Shown: one piece after another, positions 19,680-30,297 of the stretch
How positions within the stretch are numbered: the first letter of the stretch is position 1
Layout of the letters: every line of letters begins with the position of its first letter
Source of the DNA: Piromyces finnis
Lineage: Eukaryota; Neocallimastigomycota; Neocallimastigomycetes; Neocallimastigales; Neocallimastigaceae
NCBI GenBank assembly: GCA_002104945.1
Contig: MCFH01000016.1
Span: forward strand, 434,001-498,000
Reading direction: 5' to 3'
Length of the DNA stretch: 64,000 bases
Program-made: the position numbers and the translations under genes
The notes under the pieces: model-generated
What the model saw: the letters and a program-made list of their open reading frames with translations, nothing else
What the model was told of the DNA's origin: nothing
Database searches by the model: none

Positions 19680-19702
19680 TTTTTTTTTTTTTTTTTTTTT
19701 TT
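19680..19702 (-). other. Poly(A) tail of the full-length LINE
   Basis: A run of T on the plus strand lies between the target-site duplication and the 3' UTR; it reads as poly(A) on the element's sense strand. The same 3' UTR/poly(A) junction occurs in the truncated copy at 53790-53813. Confidence 0.9.
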
Positions 19703-19941
19703 AACGGCATCAAATATTTTAAACTTTATTATTAATTTAATTAAAATTATAATACATGTAATAAAAAATTAAAAATAAAAATAAAAATAAAAAAAATATG
19801 TTTAAATAAACACAAATGAATAAAAACTGGGTATAATGTATTCTAGTAATTTTAATTAAAGTAAGAAAGCCACTATCATACTAAAGTATAATAATTGTAT
19901 TTGACTTCCAATGGGACACCGAGCCAAAGATCAAAATTTTA

Positions 19942-22900
19942 TCATGGGACAAAATTATGATCTCCATTGGTTGCGCTGGCCCTCCTGGCCTGTCTTACTG
20001 TTTCTTCAGCATTGACGCTCTTGGATGTTGCTTCAAACCTTTTGAACATTGACCATTGCTGGCCAATAGCAAAAGGCATGATTTTGGTTAGAAGTTCCGC
20101 GGTTACCGTCAAGAATGGTGCTCCTTCATTAGTACCAGATTGAATCTGACGCTTACAAAGTTCTTTCCATTCCCTTGAATTGTAATTAATATTGTTAAAA
20201 CTTCTTCCCCCAAGAAGGAATTTAAATATTTTACTGCACACACTAGAATAATCATACACATTAATATTCACCGGATTATTAGAACTATTACTATCATTAA
20301 CTAAATTACTATCTAAATTAGAATTATTATCTTCACTATTGCTATCATTATTAATATTATTATTTCTATTACTACTATTGTTATTATTACTATTTCTATT
20401 ATTACTATTACTACTATTGTTATTATTACTATTGTTATTATTATTATTGTTACTATTACTATTACTGTTATTGCTATCTCTACTGACATTATCAATTTCA
20501 TTATTATTGATAGGACTATTGGAATTACGTTGACTGAAAAAATTTAATAGCTGGACTATGGAATCATAATGTTTAATACGGATATCTCTAAATGTTGGAC
20601 AATCTAATAACCAATGTTTAATACTTTGAACACCACACTTGCAACATGGACAGTAGTTAGGACAAATTGGATCAACAAATTTAGCAGCTTTGGCAACTCT
20701 AGCATCCAACTTGTATCCGCTTCTTGCTTTCAATAGCCAGTAGAAGCCATAGGCAAACTCTGGGTATTCATAACATAATTTAATAAAATCTTTAGTTTCA
20801 ATAAATTTATTATCATCATAATATTGCGCTTTGATTGAATTCCCTTTGAGATCTTTCCAATAAAAGTTTTTAACTGCTTTAACATCTCCATGTTTCTTTA
20901 GTTTTTTATCAAGTGTCCTACTTGATTTGCACCACGTGTATTTTCTAAATTTAGGAATGTAATTGACAAGGTGTGAGATAATACAATTTGAGTTTTTCCA
21001 TTTGTTAAAACATCTAACCTGAGCTAACGCACATTTGGCTGACAATGGAGGAATATTCAAATCTTTTGAAATAGAGTATAAAGATATAAACGATACAGCT
21101 TTATGAACTCCGGCAACCCATCGTATTCCTTTGTTAACATGCTTCTGAGCAATCCTAGACCTAGCTTTGTTGGATCCAAGTAATGGTGCAAAGTATGAAA
21201 CTCTGCTAATCACTTGAGAGTTAAGTACTAGTTTTTTGAAAGGAATAGGAATATTAGGATTTCTTAAGAATTTACTGACTGAGAAAAGCCCTTTCAAAAC
21301 CTTGTTATTAAGAGCTTTAATTACTGGTTTAAGGGACAGATTCTTATCAAATGGAACACCAAGATAAGTGTAGCAGTCAGTAGTTGGAATGGGTTGTCCT
21401 GCTAAGTAAAATGTTGGATCTCTCTTGTTCTGATTTTCTATTGATTCAGGACGAATCACCATCGTTGAACATTTCTGGATACCAAATTCCATTTCATTAT
21501 ACAAGGCCCATTCATTAACTCTTCTAAGCATCTTTTTTAAGCATCCTCTTGTTGGAGCACAAATAACTATATCATCTGCAAAAAGTCCACCACAGCATCG
21601 AGTGTCACCTAAACTGACTCCGAGATCTTCACACTCTTTAAATATATCATTAATAAAGAGATTAAAAAGAATAGGCGAAAGTGGGCAACCTTGACGGACT
21701 CCTTTCTTCACATCAAAAGATTTCGAGAATTGTCCATCTAATTTGACATTAGCCTTAGATGTTAAATATAAATTTTTGATAAATTGTAGACTCTTACCTC
21801 GGATTCCTAAACAATCTAATTTATGGAGAATATTACCGATTGGGACTGAATCGTATGCTTTCCTGAGATCTAAAAAGGCCAAATATGTCTCTTTATTATC
21901 TAATTGACGTCTACGGCATATTTCTTGGATTGAAATGAAAAGACTAATACTTTCTTCCTTTTTTCGAAAACCAAATTGTTCAGGTCTAATGAAATTATTC
22001 TTTAAACCATATTCTGAGATTCTAGTGGTGACAATTTTGGAAATCAACTTAATACCATTATTGATAAGTGATATACCTCGATAGTTATCACAATCTGTCA
22101 AATCTCCCTTCTTAGGAATAGAAACAATACTGGATTCATTCCATGAGTTGGGGAAATCTCCATCCCAAATACGGTTGAATAATTTAAGAATAAAATTTAA
22201 ACCATGAGCATCATTATCTGAAGTAGTATTACCAGAAGAATTATTATCTGTAGCATTATTAGAATCATTACTTGATGGAACTAATGCTTTGTAAAATTCA
22301 ATTGGAATACCATCCGGACCTGATGCTTTATAATTTGGAGTAGTGAGGATAGCTGACTTGACTTCATCAATACTAATATCTTGGTTGATATCCCACTCAT
22401 CAAGCATAGGAAGTGAAAAACGTTTATTCGTTGGTTCTTCATACCAATGCTCCAAATCAAGACTTACACCACTTGGATCTGATGCAAGCTTTTCGAAATG
22501 ATCATGCCACACATCTAGTTGTTCTTCCGTAGCAACAACTAATTCTCCATTTTTATTTTTAATTGGTTGAGCAATAAAGAAGGAATCTTTTCCAATTTTT
22601 GCAGTTTTCTTGATCCATTTCCAGGCCTTCTTAGGATTATGACTCTTCATATACTCACATCCTGTTTTAATCCAATGAAGATATTCTTGCTTCCTAAATT
22701 CATTACATCTTTTGTGGATGTAATCAATGAGTTTACGGTAGATTTTAATTCTTTTAATAAATTCATCTATATCATAAATTCTTTCTTTTTTAAATCTCTT
22801 ATACAACTTCATTTTGATTTTTTGAAGATTAAAAATTTGTTGTGAAATATGAAATGAAGACTTTATAACATTATTTGCTGAAGTAATACTGAGCTCGTCT

Positions 22901-24492
22901 GCAATTGAAAAAGCAGTTGAAGTAAACTCTTTGGAAAGTTCATCTGTAGAAACATTAGGATCGCTGGATTTTGCTGAAAGTATTTGGAATTTATTATGAC
23001 TGAGAATAGATTCCTTTTCCTCAATACATTTTAATCTATTCCATTTCAGAATTTTCTTAGGAACATTAAAGTCATTAGAAAAATCATCCATAGGAATAAT
23101 TTTACCATTAATAAGAAGTGGCTTATGGTCTGATACAGGATAAAAATTATTTATAAATGATCCTGAGTGAATAAGATCTTTCATCTTCGAATTGATAAGA
23201 GCATGGTCAATGTCGGAAGATTGATCACCTCGAGTCCAAGAGATAGTAGACCCTCTAAGCGGAAGAATTTCCCAATCTCCTAATCCATTAGTTGATAACC
23301 AGTTGGATAATTTTACTTTAGACATATTAAAATCACCAACAAGAATCGATGGATGGGATGAATGAGTTTGTAACCACAAGCGAACTTCTAACTTTGCATG
23401 ATCAACATAGATGTTGTGATGACTATGAGGCATATAAACATTTCCAATCGAGCATTTGAATCTATTCCAGAGACTAAAAGTATAAATAGAAATAATATAC
23501 TTTCCAGAGAAGTTTTCAAGTGAGGCTTGACACGAATTGTGAAAACCTAAATATAAACCTCTCATTCCCGGAACTGATTCGTCAGCTTTCTTGAAAAAGT
23601 GTCTATAGTTTCGCAAAGTAACACGACAAGGATAATCTGTATTCAATCTAGAACCATTACCAGTTTCTTGGAAACATAAGAATAATGGTTTGAAAATAGC
23701 TGTGAAATAGCTAATACTATCTCTCTTTTCATGATTCCACCCATTGGTGTTCCAACTAAGACAAAAAGAAAAGTTATCAGGCTTGTTGTATGAGGAAGAA
23801 TCGTTGCTATTATTATTATTATTAAAGTCATCGTTATTAATGGATGATGCATCAGAGGAATAAGTAGAACTATTACTAGATGGCTGTGAAACTGAAGAAC
23901 TATCAACTATTGAACTGTTATCAGAGTTGATAGAACTATTAGAATTAATTGTTGAATGTTGAGATTGAAATTGTGTTTGCTGTAGATCTGGAATATTTTC
24001 ATGATGGGAAACTTGTTGAAGATCCTGTTGAAGATCTTGTTGAAGATCGGATTGTTGATGAGATTGTTGAACTGATTGTTGAACTGATTGTTGAAATGAT
24101 TGTTGAATAGAATGTTGATATTTATTAGAAACTAAAATTTTACGTTTGAGAGTGGAAAAAGTGTATTTGTGATTCCTTCTACTACGAGCTGAAAAGGAAA
24201 TTGAGGTAACTGAAAGTTTCTTCTTTAACATGTGTAAGATTTTAATACAATCTTTTGATGAACCATGAACCTTGACTAAGAAAAAGTGATCATTGAAAGT
24301 TTGAAAATATTTAACACTAATAACTGAATTAAATTTATCTTCTAGAATAACCTCGAGTTTTTCCCATAGCATATTTACTGACCATGATCGAATACCACGG
24401 ATAAAGAAGGAGCGAATATCATCTAAGGGGATACCATAAGACCGGGTACCACGTCTGATATAATTCTTATCTTTAATATAAAGGACTGACAT
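19942..24492 (-). CDS. LINE polyprotein: APE endonuclease, reverse transcriptase, zinc knuckle
   Basis: Single intronless frame of 1516 residues. Residues 1-125 are basic and may bind RNA (unassigned). Residues 127-240 are Gln/Ser/Asn-rich, with tandem QQS and DLQQ repeats. The endonuclease/exonuclease/phosphatase domain spans ~241-465: LSWNTNG, LCFQETG, VGDFNM and the terminal SDHKPLL carry the expected Asn, Glu, Asp and His catalytic residues. The reverse transcriptase spans ~705-1050: YKASGPDGIP, PKKGDLTDCDNYRGISL, LAFLDLRKAYDSV, GVRQGCPLSP, catalytic FADD (971-974) and YLGVPFD. A zinc knuckle-like C-x3-C...H-x4-C motif (CPNYC...HWLLDC, 1277-1298) follows, then a long Asn/Ser-rich spacer and a conserved ~105-residue C-terminal module. 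The protein nicks target DNA and copies its own RNA (target-primed reverse transcription). No stops or frameshifts, so it is potentially functional. Confidence 0.97.
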   Translation of the reverse strand: MSVLYIKDKNYIRRGTRSYGIPLDDIRSFFIRGIRSWSVNMLWEKLEVILEDKFNSVISVKYFQTFNDHFFLVKVHGSSKDCIKILHMLKKKLSVTSISFSARSRRNHKYTFSTLKRKILVSNKYQHSIQQSFQQSVQQSVQQSHQQSDLQQDLQQDLQQVSHHENIPDLQQTQFQSQHSTINSNSSINSDNSSIVDSSSVSQPSSNSSTYSSDASSINNDDFNNNNNSNDSSSYNKPDNFSFCLSWNTNGWNHEKRDSISYFTAIFKPLFLCFQETGNGSRLNTDYPCRVTLRNYRHFFKKADESVPGMRGLYLGFHNSCQASLENFSGKYIISIYTFSLWNRFKCSIGNVYMPHSHHNIYVDHAKLEVRLWLQTHSSHPSILVGDFNMSKVKLSNWLSTNGLGDWEILPLRGSTISWTRGDQSSDIDHALINSKMKDLIHSGSFINNFYPVSDHKPLLINGKIIPMDDFSNDFNVPKKILKWNRLKCIEEKESILSHNKFQILSAKSSDPNVSTDELSKEFTSTAFSIADELSITSANNVIKSSFHISQQIFNLQKIKMKLYKRFKKERIYDIDEFIKRIKIYRKLIDYIHKRCNEFRKQEYLHWIKTGCEYMKSHNPKKAWKWIKKTAKIGKDSFFIAQPIKNKNGELVVATEEQLDVWHDHFEKLASDPSGVSLDLEHWYEEPTNKRFSLPMLDEWDINQDISIDEVKSAILTTPNYKASGPDGIPIEFYKALVPSSNDSNNATDNNSSGNTTSDNDAHGLNFILKLFNRIWDGDFPNSWNESSIVSIPKKGDLTDCDNYRGISLINNGIKLISKIVTTRISEYGLKNNFIRPEQFGFRKKEESISLFISIQEICRRRQLDNKETYLAFLDLRKAYDSVPIGNILHKLDCLGIRGKSLQFIKNLYLTSKANVKLDGQFSKSFDVKKGVRQGCPLSPILFNLFINDIFKECEDLGVSLGDTRCCGGLFADDIVICAPTRGCLKKMLRRVNEWALYNEMEFGIQKCSTMVIRPESIENQNKRDPTFYLAGQPIPTTDCYTYLGVPFDKNLSLKPVIKALNNKVLKGLFSVSKFLRNPNIPIPFKKLVLNSQVISRVSYFAPLLGSNKARSRIAQKHVNKGIRWVAGVHKAVSFISLYSISKDLNIPPLSAKCALAQVRCFNKWKNSNCIISHLVNYIPKFRKYTWCKSSRTLDKKLKKHGDVKAVKNFYWKDLKGNSIKAQYYDDNKFIETKDFIKLCYEYPEFAYGFYWLLKARSGYKLDARVAKAAKFVDPICPNYCPCCKCGVQSIKHWLLDCPTFRDIRIKHYDSIVQLLNFFSQRNSNSPINNNEIDNVSRDSNNSNSNSNNNNNNNSNNNNSSNSNNRNSNNNNSSNRNNNINNDSNSEDNNSNLDSNLVNDSNSSNNPVNINVYDYSSVCSKIFKFLLGGRSFNNINYNSREWKELCKRQIQSGTNEGAPFLTVTAELLTKIMPFAIGQQWSMFKRFEATSKSVNAEETVRQARRASATNGDHNFVP

Positions 24493-25137
24493 GATAATTA
24501 ATTCTAATTAAAAAATATTGAATATAAAATAAATACTAATAAAAATTACAAATATAACGTATATGGAAAAAAATCTGTCTCTCTCTCTCTTCTTAAAAGT
24601 ACTGGATAGTACAAAAATTGTTACGATGCTTTGTTTAAAGTTTCTTTTTTTTTGAATTCTAGTTGTAAATTTTCTTTAAAAATTCTAGTTTTGGTTTGTT
24701 GTTAGTAAATTCGATTCGCTTTTTGACACTAAACTTGTTTGACTTTACTTTTCATTAAATATTTAAATTGGTAAAAAATTTGAATCAAGAATGTCGACAC
24801 CAGAAAGCTTGTGAATAGTATTTTTACATGATGTAGAGTGAATCAGTCTCTTACAAGAAACAATACAACAATAGCTACATGAATATAAAAGTACAATGCA
24901 AATGCTAAAGTTGACTACATTGGATTCTTACAAGAGAAGAGTAGTACTACATGAATACATGAATAAAAGAAAAAATACAGCAACAAAATGTATTACTCTT
25001 CTAATTAAATACTATACAAACTTACCTGAAAAATCAAACATTCACTTATTCATCAAATACTTAAATTTGATGAATAAAATGTTTTTTAATCGCTCAGTAC
25101 CATGAGCTTAGTCCTAATAATTTTCCCTTGAAGACTA
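24493..25137 (-). other. Unique 5' UTR segment of the LINE
   Basis: A non-repetitive stretch between the ORF start and the monomer array; only short frames on either strand. The part nearest the array (25090-25120) already resembles a degraded monomer (it contains CTCAGTACCATGAGC). Confidence 0.7.
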
Positions 25138-25598
25138 ACCAAGCATCCATTGCGCAATGCTTGGATTTAATTCTTTCTACTCTCTCAGTACCATGAGCAT
25201 GAGTAGACCCCCTTGAGAAATTACATTTATTAAATAAATGAAGGCACATTCCTAAGAGGGCACCAAGCATCCATTGCGCAATACTTGGATTTAATTCTTT
25301 CTACTCTCTCAGTACCATGAGCATGAGTAGACCCCCTTGAGAAACTACATTTATTAAATAAATGAAGGCACGTTCCCAAGAGGGCTCTTTCTACTCTCTC
25401 AGTACCATGAGCATGAGTAGACCCCCTTGAGAAATTACATTTATTAAATAAATGAAGGCACATTCCTAAGAGGGCACCAAGCATCCATTGCGCAATACTT
25501 GGATTTAATTCTTTCTACTCTCTCAGTACCATGAGCATGAGTAGACCCCCTTGAGAAACTACATTTATTAAATAAATGAAGGCACGTTCCCAAGAGGG
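25138..25598 (-). repeat. Tandem monomer array at the LINE 5' end
   Basis: Four monomers of two lengths (about 123 and 89 bp) are arranged as two near-identical ~213-bp dimers: 25172-25385 and 25386-25598. Within a dimer the two units differ at the same diagnostic positions (GAAATT/CACATTCCT versus GAAACT/CACGTTCCC), so the dimer itself was duplicated. The long unit contains the perfect palindrome ATTGCGCAAT flanked by CCAAG...CTTGG, and every unit contains CTCAGTACCATGAGCATGAG. The array is clearly richer in G+C than the flanking DNA. By analogy with monomeric promoters of some vertebrate L1 elements it may act as the element's internal promoter; that role is inferred. Confidence 0.9.
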
Positions 25599-25613
25599 TA
25601 TTTTATTTTGTAT
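25599..25613. repeat. LINE target-site duplication, copy at the 5' side
   Basis: Exact copy of the 15 bp at 19665-19679, starting immediately after the last monomer. Confidence 0.9.
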
Positions 25614-26138
25614 GAATATTCTTTAAAATTGAATTAAGAAACAACGACGATCATAATACGACGATAAGGTAGAAAAGTTTAAGAATAAATTAATATTAAA
25701 AAAAAAAAAAAACACAATGTAAGATTAACGTATTTTCGAATTAACAAAAAATAAAATTTATTAAATAAAATTATATACATTTTTATGTATTTATATTATT
25801 AATAATTATCTTTTTTTTAAAGGATCCTTTTTAATAATTATATAATATTTACATTTTAAAAAAAATGTGATGACTAAAATGCTTTATTAGTAGAATAATT
25901 GTGAATTATTATTTTATATAAATTTTTTAAATTTTTATACGTCTCATCTAAAATTGAAACCATTTTAGGATGATGGTTCAAGTGATGATACCATTTCTAT
26001 TTTAATGAATTAAAAGAAAAAAAACGGTTTTATGAAACTAGGGTCAGATAGAGCCATATAAGAAACAATGAAAATAAAATACAAAAAAAAAAAAAAAAAA
26101 AAACACCTCTATACCATTATTATTTTCATTCTTCCATT
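25614..26138. other. Intergenic spacer downstream of the GH74 gene
   Basis: AT-rich DNA with an A-run at 26083-26102 followed by the stop codon of the GH74 gene. No coding signal was found. Confidence 0.65.
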
Positions 26139-29100
26139 TTAATAACCACAATAGAATGGGATTGAACACCATTGTCCATTTTCAATACCCCAGCTACTAT
26201 CATCATCTTGCTCAACAATATCTATACATGAACTACAACATGAATATTCAGAATCACTGCCTGGACTATTGGCTGGACATAAGTAGGTTATGCTAGAGGC
26301 ATCACAACTAGATTTAATACCACACCAATCATTATCTTTGACACCCCAAAGACCATTTTCATCAGTGCTAACAACATCACAGGAATCACAACATGGATGA
26401 CCTAAAGCAAGAGAGAAACATTCACCTGAAGATTCATTTGTTCCTGAACTAAAACCACACCATTCTCCATTAATTATACCCCATTCACCATATTCATCGA
26501 CATAGGCAACTTCAGTACCATCTGGACAACAATCGAAAGTTTCATCTAAATATTTAACAATACAATTATTAGAGGATGTTGGGGAGGAAGATATCGTTTT
26601 TGTGGTGGTCTTTTTCTTGGTAGTGGTTTGACGATGAGGCGTATTATTATTTGAATTGCTAACAACACTAGTATCATCACCAACAACAACACCACGTCCA
26701 TTGGTTGCAATATAAACACGACCAAAAATGTTTGGATCCCCGATAACTTTGGAGTTATAAACACCCCATTGATGATTATCATCATTTAATAAGGTCCAGG
26801 TATTACCAAGATCAGTAGAACGGTAGACACCATAATAACCATCATATTTACCAACAATATAAACCGTGTATGGAGCATTTGAATTTGGATCAGGTTTACC
26901 AAAACCAACTGAATCAGCAGTTTTAAAGAGTGGATCAACTTCTTTAAAGGTTTTACCATAATCTGTTGACATTTGAACACCACCCCAATAGGTGCAGGCT
27001 AACCATAAGTGACCTTCAACATCAAATGGTGAATTCAATTGACCGGCACTTAAACCAGAACTAAGTTTACTATAGGTTTTACCACCATCTTTACTGAGGT
27101 AAACACTTTGATAATCATAACCATACATTAATGTTAAATTTTTACCATCTGGACGAATTTGAGTACATTGTGGACAGGTAGTTACCTTTGTCCAAGTAGC
27201 ACCATGGTCTGTAGTCCAGTATGGAACATTGGATTGATTTGGAACCCAAGTAACAACTTTACCATCACCAGAAATAGTAATATGACCTCCGGTAGCATTT
27301 TCATATGGGAGTGACTTCATTGGAGTCCAAGTGTGACCACCGTCATTTGAGTAGGCCGCATTATCTGTACCACAGGAAACTACAATTTGTGGGTTAGAGT
27401 ATGCATATTCAACGGAACTACCAGTAGTATAGGTTGGGTTGGTCCACATTTCTACTGCTTCATTAATATCATCTTGAGTGAAACCACCAAGATCACCAAG
27501 AGCAGTTAAAAGTTGTGGATTACCAGGTCCAGCTGGTGGTGCTTCAATATCGTTAATAGCACATTCTTCAAAACCATGTACATTTGGGGCCCAGTGAGTT
27601 GCGGCATTCTTATCGGCATTAGTAAAATCAGTGGTGGTATAAACTGTAGCACCAGTACCATAGGAAACATTATTATCATCAAATGGATCCATAGCTAAGG
27701 AAGCAATCCACCAACCAAATTTTAAACCGTCTTCTTTACCAAAGTCAAGCCATGGATATTCACTAATGTCTAATTCAGCATGACTAGCAACACCTTCAGA
27801 CCAAGTCTCACCATAATCGTTACTTTTGTAAACTTCATCACTTGGCCACCATAAATTTAAAGTAGAGACAATAACTACACCAGGATTAGTGCCACTAGTT
27901 TGAACACCAGTATAACCGAATTGCTGAGTTTCATAAGAACCTTTTACTGGTGTAATTTCCTTAAAGGAGTAATCAGCAAGTTTAATTCTATAAACAGCAC
28001 CTTGAGTGGCACCATTTGGTCCAATTGAATTGGCGTAAGTAACATAAAGATATTTATTATCGGCACTGAAAGCACCATGATGAGGATAATAACCTGTATT
28101 TGGTTGTCCGCTTATTTGCTTGAAGGTAGAACCTCCATCATCACTACGGTATAATGGTCCTTTAGAATTATCAGTAGCAACAATAATTGTTTTTCCTTTG
28201 GTTCCTGGTACAAAAAGGATGAATGGAATATCATAGTCCGTTGGGAATGAAGCAACTTGACTAAAAGATTCAGCATAGTTTGTTGATTTATATAAACCAT
28301 TCTTTCTGGTACCAAAATAGATAATATTGTTTTGTTCAGGATGAACAGCGAGTCTTTCACCACGACCACGACCATCATCATTTGCACCAAAGTGGAATGG
28401 TGCATCCCAACGAGTTTTCCAAGTTTGACCATAGTCATCTGAAGCAATAATGGCTCCATTTTCACCATAACTCATATAGGTACCCGCAGCAATGTAGACA
28501 CGGTTTGGTTCTTTAGTATCAACACCTAAACTTTCACAGCCAAATAACCACCATTCGCTACCACCAAAAATATCTTGAATTGGAGTCCATGATTTATTAT
28601 TTTGGTCATAACGATAAGAACCTCCCATATCAGTTCTTAAATATAATAATCCTTGCTCTATAAAATAATATTTTTAAATAAGTATTCGAGTTAAATAGAG
28701 TTTTTTTAAAGTGTTGAAAATATTATTTGGAATATTATCATTATATTTATTTAATATATATGCATTTCTTTATTATTTTTGAACATTATTATTTTATGCT
28801 TTTATTTATAATGTTTTTTATTTACTATATTGTATTGCTTATTTGTATTTTTTATAATTCTAATTAATATAGGGTGGTTGATTAAATTTTAATGTATTTA
28901 ATTTGGAATTATTACTTTTATTTTATTTAATTATTTTATATTTTGTATTATTGATAAACTTTTTTAATTATTTTATATTTTTTTTTTTTTTTTTTTTTTT
29001 GAAAAATACATGAATAAATCGAAATAACGTTTTATAAGCTTTACTATTTTAAAATTATTTACCTCCAGGATTATAAATTAAATTTGTTACAAAACCACCA

Positions 29101-29326
29101 CCACCAATCTATTTTAAAATTTATTCGTATTAAAAATATTTTTATATAATAATAATAGTAATAAATAATAATAGTACTTTATTAGTTATAATAATTTATT
29201 GTTATTATTATTTTTTTTCTTAAATAATCACTATACCTTGGTATTATACCAATTATATTTAACTGATAAACAAGTTGGAATGCTTAATAACACCAACCCT
29301 AAAATTGTCAGAATTAATTTTTTCAT
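26139..29326 (-). CDS. Secreted GH74 xyloglucanase with three C-terminal fungal dockerins
   Basis: Three exons (29326-29237, 29108-29063, 28657-26139) encode 884 residues. The start is set by a signal peptide (MKKLILTILGLVLLS..., cleavage near residue 21). Mature GH74 begins YNWYNTKIGGGGFVTNLIYN and runs to about 715: RTDMGGSYRYD holds the candidate catalytic base, GDLGGFTQDD the likely acid, and repeated SxDxGxTW motifs (DYGQTWK, DGGSTFK, DYGETW, DGGHTW, DLGNTW) mark the two seven-bladed propellers. A Thr/Lys/Ser-rich linker (~720-743) leads to three cysteine-rich CBM10-type dockerins (~744-782, ~791-831, ~835-883), each with a WG(I/V)xNxxWC core. GH74 enzymes cut the beta-1,4-glucan backbone of xyloglucan; fungal dockerins attach enzymes to the cellulosome scaffoldin of anaerobic fungi, so the product is secreted and complex-bound. 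The first dockerin is the least typical. Apparently intact. Confidence 0.96.
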
Positions 29327-29881
29327 TTTCTATATTAATTTCGATTATAATATTAAAAATATATATATATATATTTTCCTTGTTGATTGATATGCTTAAA
29401 TATAAATAATACTATTTACAAATTTAATTATTAAAATAATAATAATAAAAAGAAAAAAAAAAAAACGAATTTCAAATCTATAATTTTAAAAGTAATTTTT
29501 ATTCTTTTTTTTTTGAAAAAAACTTTTTTTTATATTATTTATATTATAATTAATTTAAATTCTATTGTTTATATTTTTTACTATTATATCAAGTCTATAA
29601 TTTATATTTTAATCATGATATTAATATAATTATTATTTAATATAATATTAGATGAGTTGCTTATAAATTTTTTTAAAATCTTAAATACTATAAAATTGGA
29701 AAATTTCAAATATAATTATTATTTTGAAATATATATTATTTAAACTTTTTTATTATTTATATTTTAGCTGTAATAATACTACTTATTTATTATTACATAT
29801 TGGTTTCTCATTTTGCATAATTAATCATTAATTAAATGCTACCCATTGAAGAATATTAAATAATATCAAAAAAAAGATATT

Positions 29882-30039
29882 TTTAATTTAGTTAATATAT
29901 GTAGAAAACAATTAAGAATATTTAATTTAGTTAATATATGTAGAAAACAATTAAGAATATTTAATTTAGTTAATATATGTAGAAAACAATTAAGAATATT
30001 TAATTTAGTTAATATATGTAGAAAACAATTAAGAATATT
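29882..30039. repeat. 39-bp tandem repeat, four copies
   Basis: Four essentially identical head-to-tail copies of a 39-bp unit containing TTAATATATGTAGAAAACAA. They lie about 560 bp upstream of the GH74 start codon. Confidence 0.95.
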
Positions 30040-30092
30040 TACATAAAAAAAAAAAGTTTATTAATTAAATAGTTTATTATAAAAAAAACGGC

Positions 30093-30297
30093 AGTTTAAG
30101 TCATTTTCAAACTTTATTATTATTTATATGTAAATTTAGGTGATACAAAATATTTAATATAAATTATTATTAATTAGAGTTTAATATCCAAAGAAGTTTA
30201 AGTCATTTTCAAACTTTATTATTATTTATATGTAAAATTTAGGTGATACAAAATATTTAATATAAATTATTATTAATTAGAGTTTAATATCCAAAGA
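30093..30297. repeat. 102-bp tandem duplication
   Basis: Two head-to-tail copies (30093-30194 and 30195-30297) differ only by one extra A in the second. Each starts AGTTTAAGTCATTTTCAAAC. They lie immediately distal to the 39-bp array. Confidence 0.95.

Larger units (their letters stand above)
19680..25598 (-). mobile_element. Full-length LINE (non-LTR) retrotransposon
   Basis: This is a complete element of about 5.9 kb on the minus strand. Order along its coding strand: a tandem monomer array at the 5' end (25598 back to ~25138), a unique 5' UTR (to 24493), a single 1516-residue ORF (24492-19942), a 3' UTR of about 240 bp, and a poly(A) tail seen as the T-run at 19680-19702. A perfect 15-bp target-site duplication flanks it (19665-19679 and 25599-25613), so both ends are defined precisely and the monomer array belongs to the element. 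An intact ORF, perfect duplication and a long uninterrupted tail suggest a young, possibly still active insertion. The domain set (APE-type endonuclease, RT, C-terminal zinc knuckle, no RNase H seen) points to an L1/Tad-like clade, but the clade was not resolved. Confidence 0.95.

Noticed and set aside
20313..20533. Open frames of Ile/Val/Leu on both strands inside the LINE
   Set aside because: Out-of-frame readings of the Asn/Ser-rich triplet repeat of the LINE protein.
29882..30039. Possible CRISPR-like array
   Set aside because: Units are directly adjacent with no spacers; a simple tandem duplication in a eukaryotic genome.
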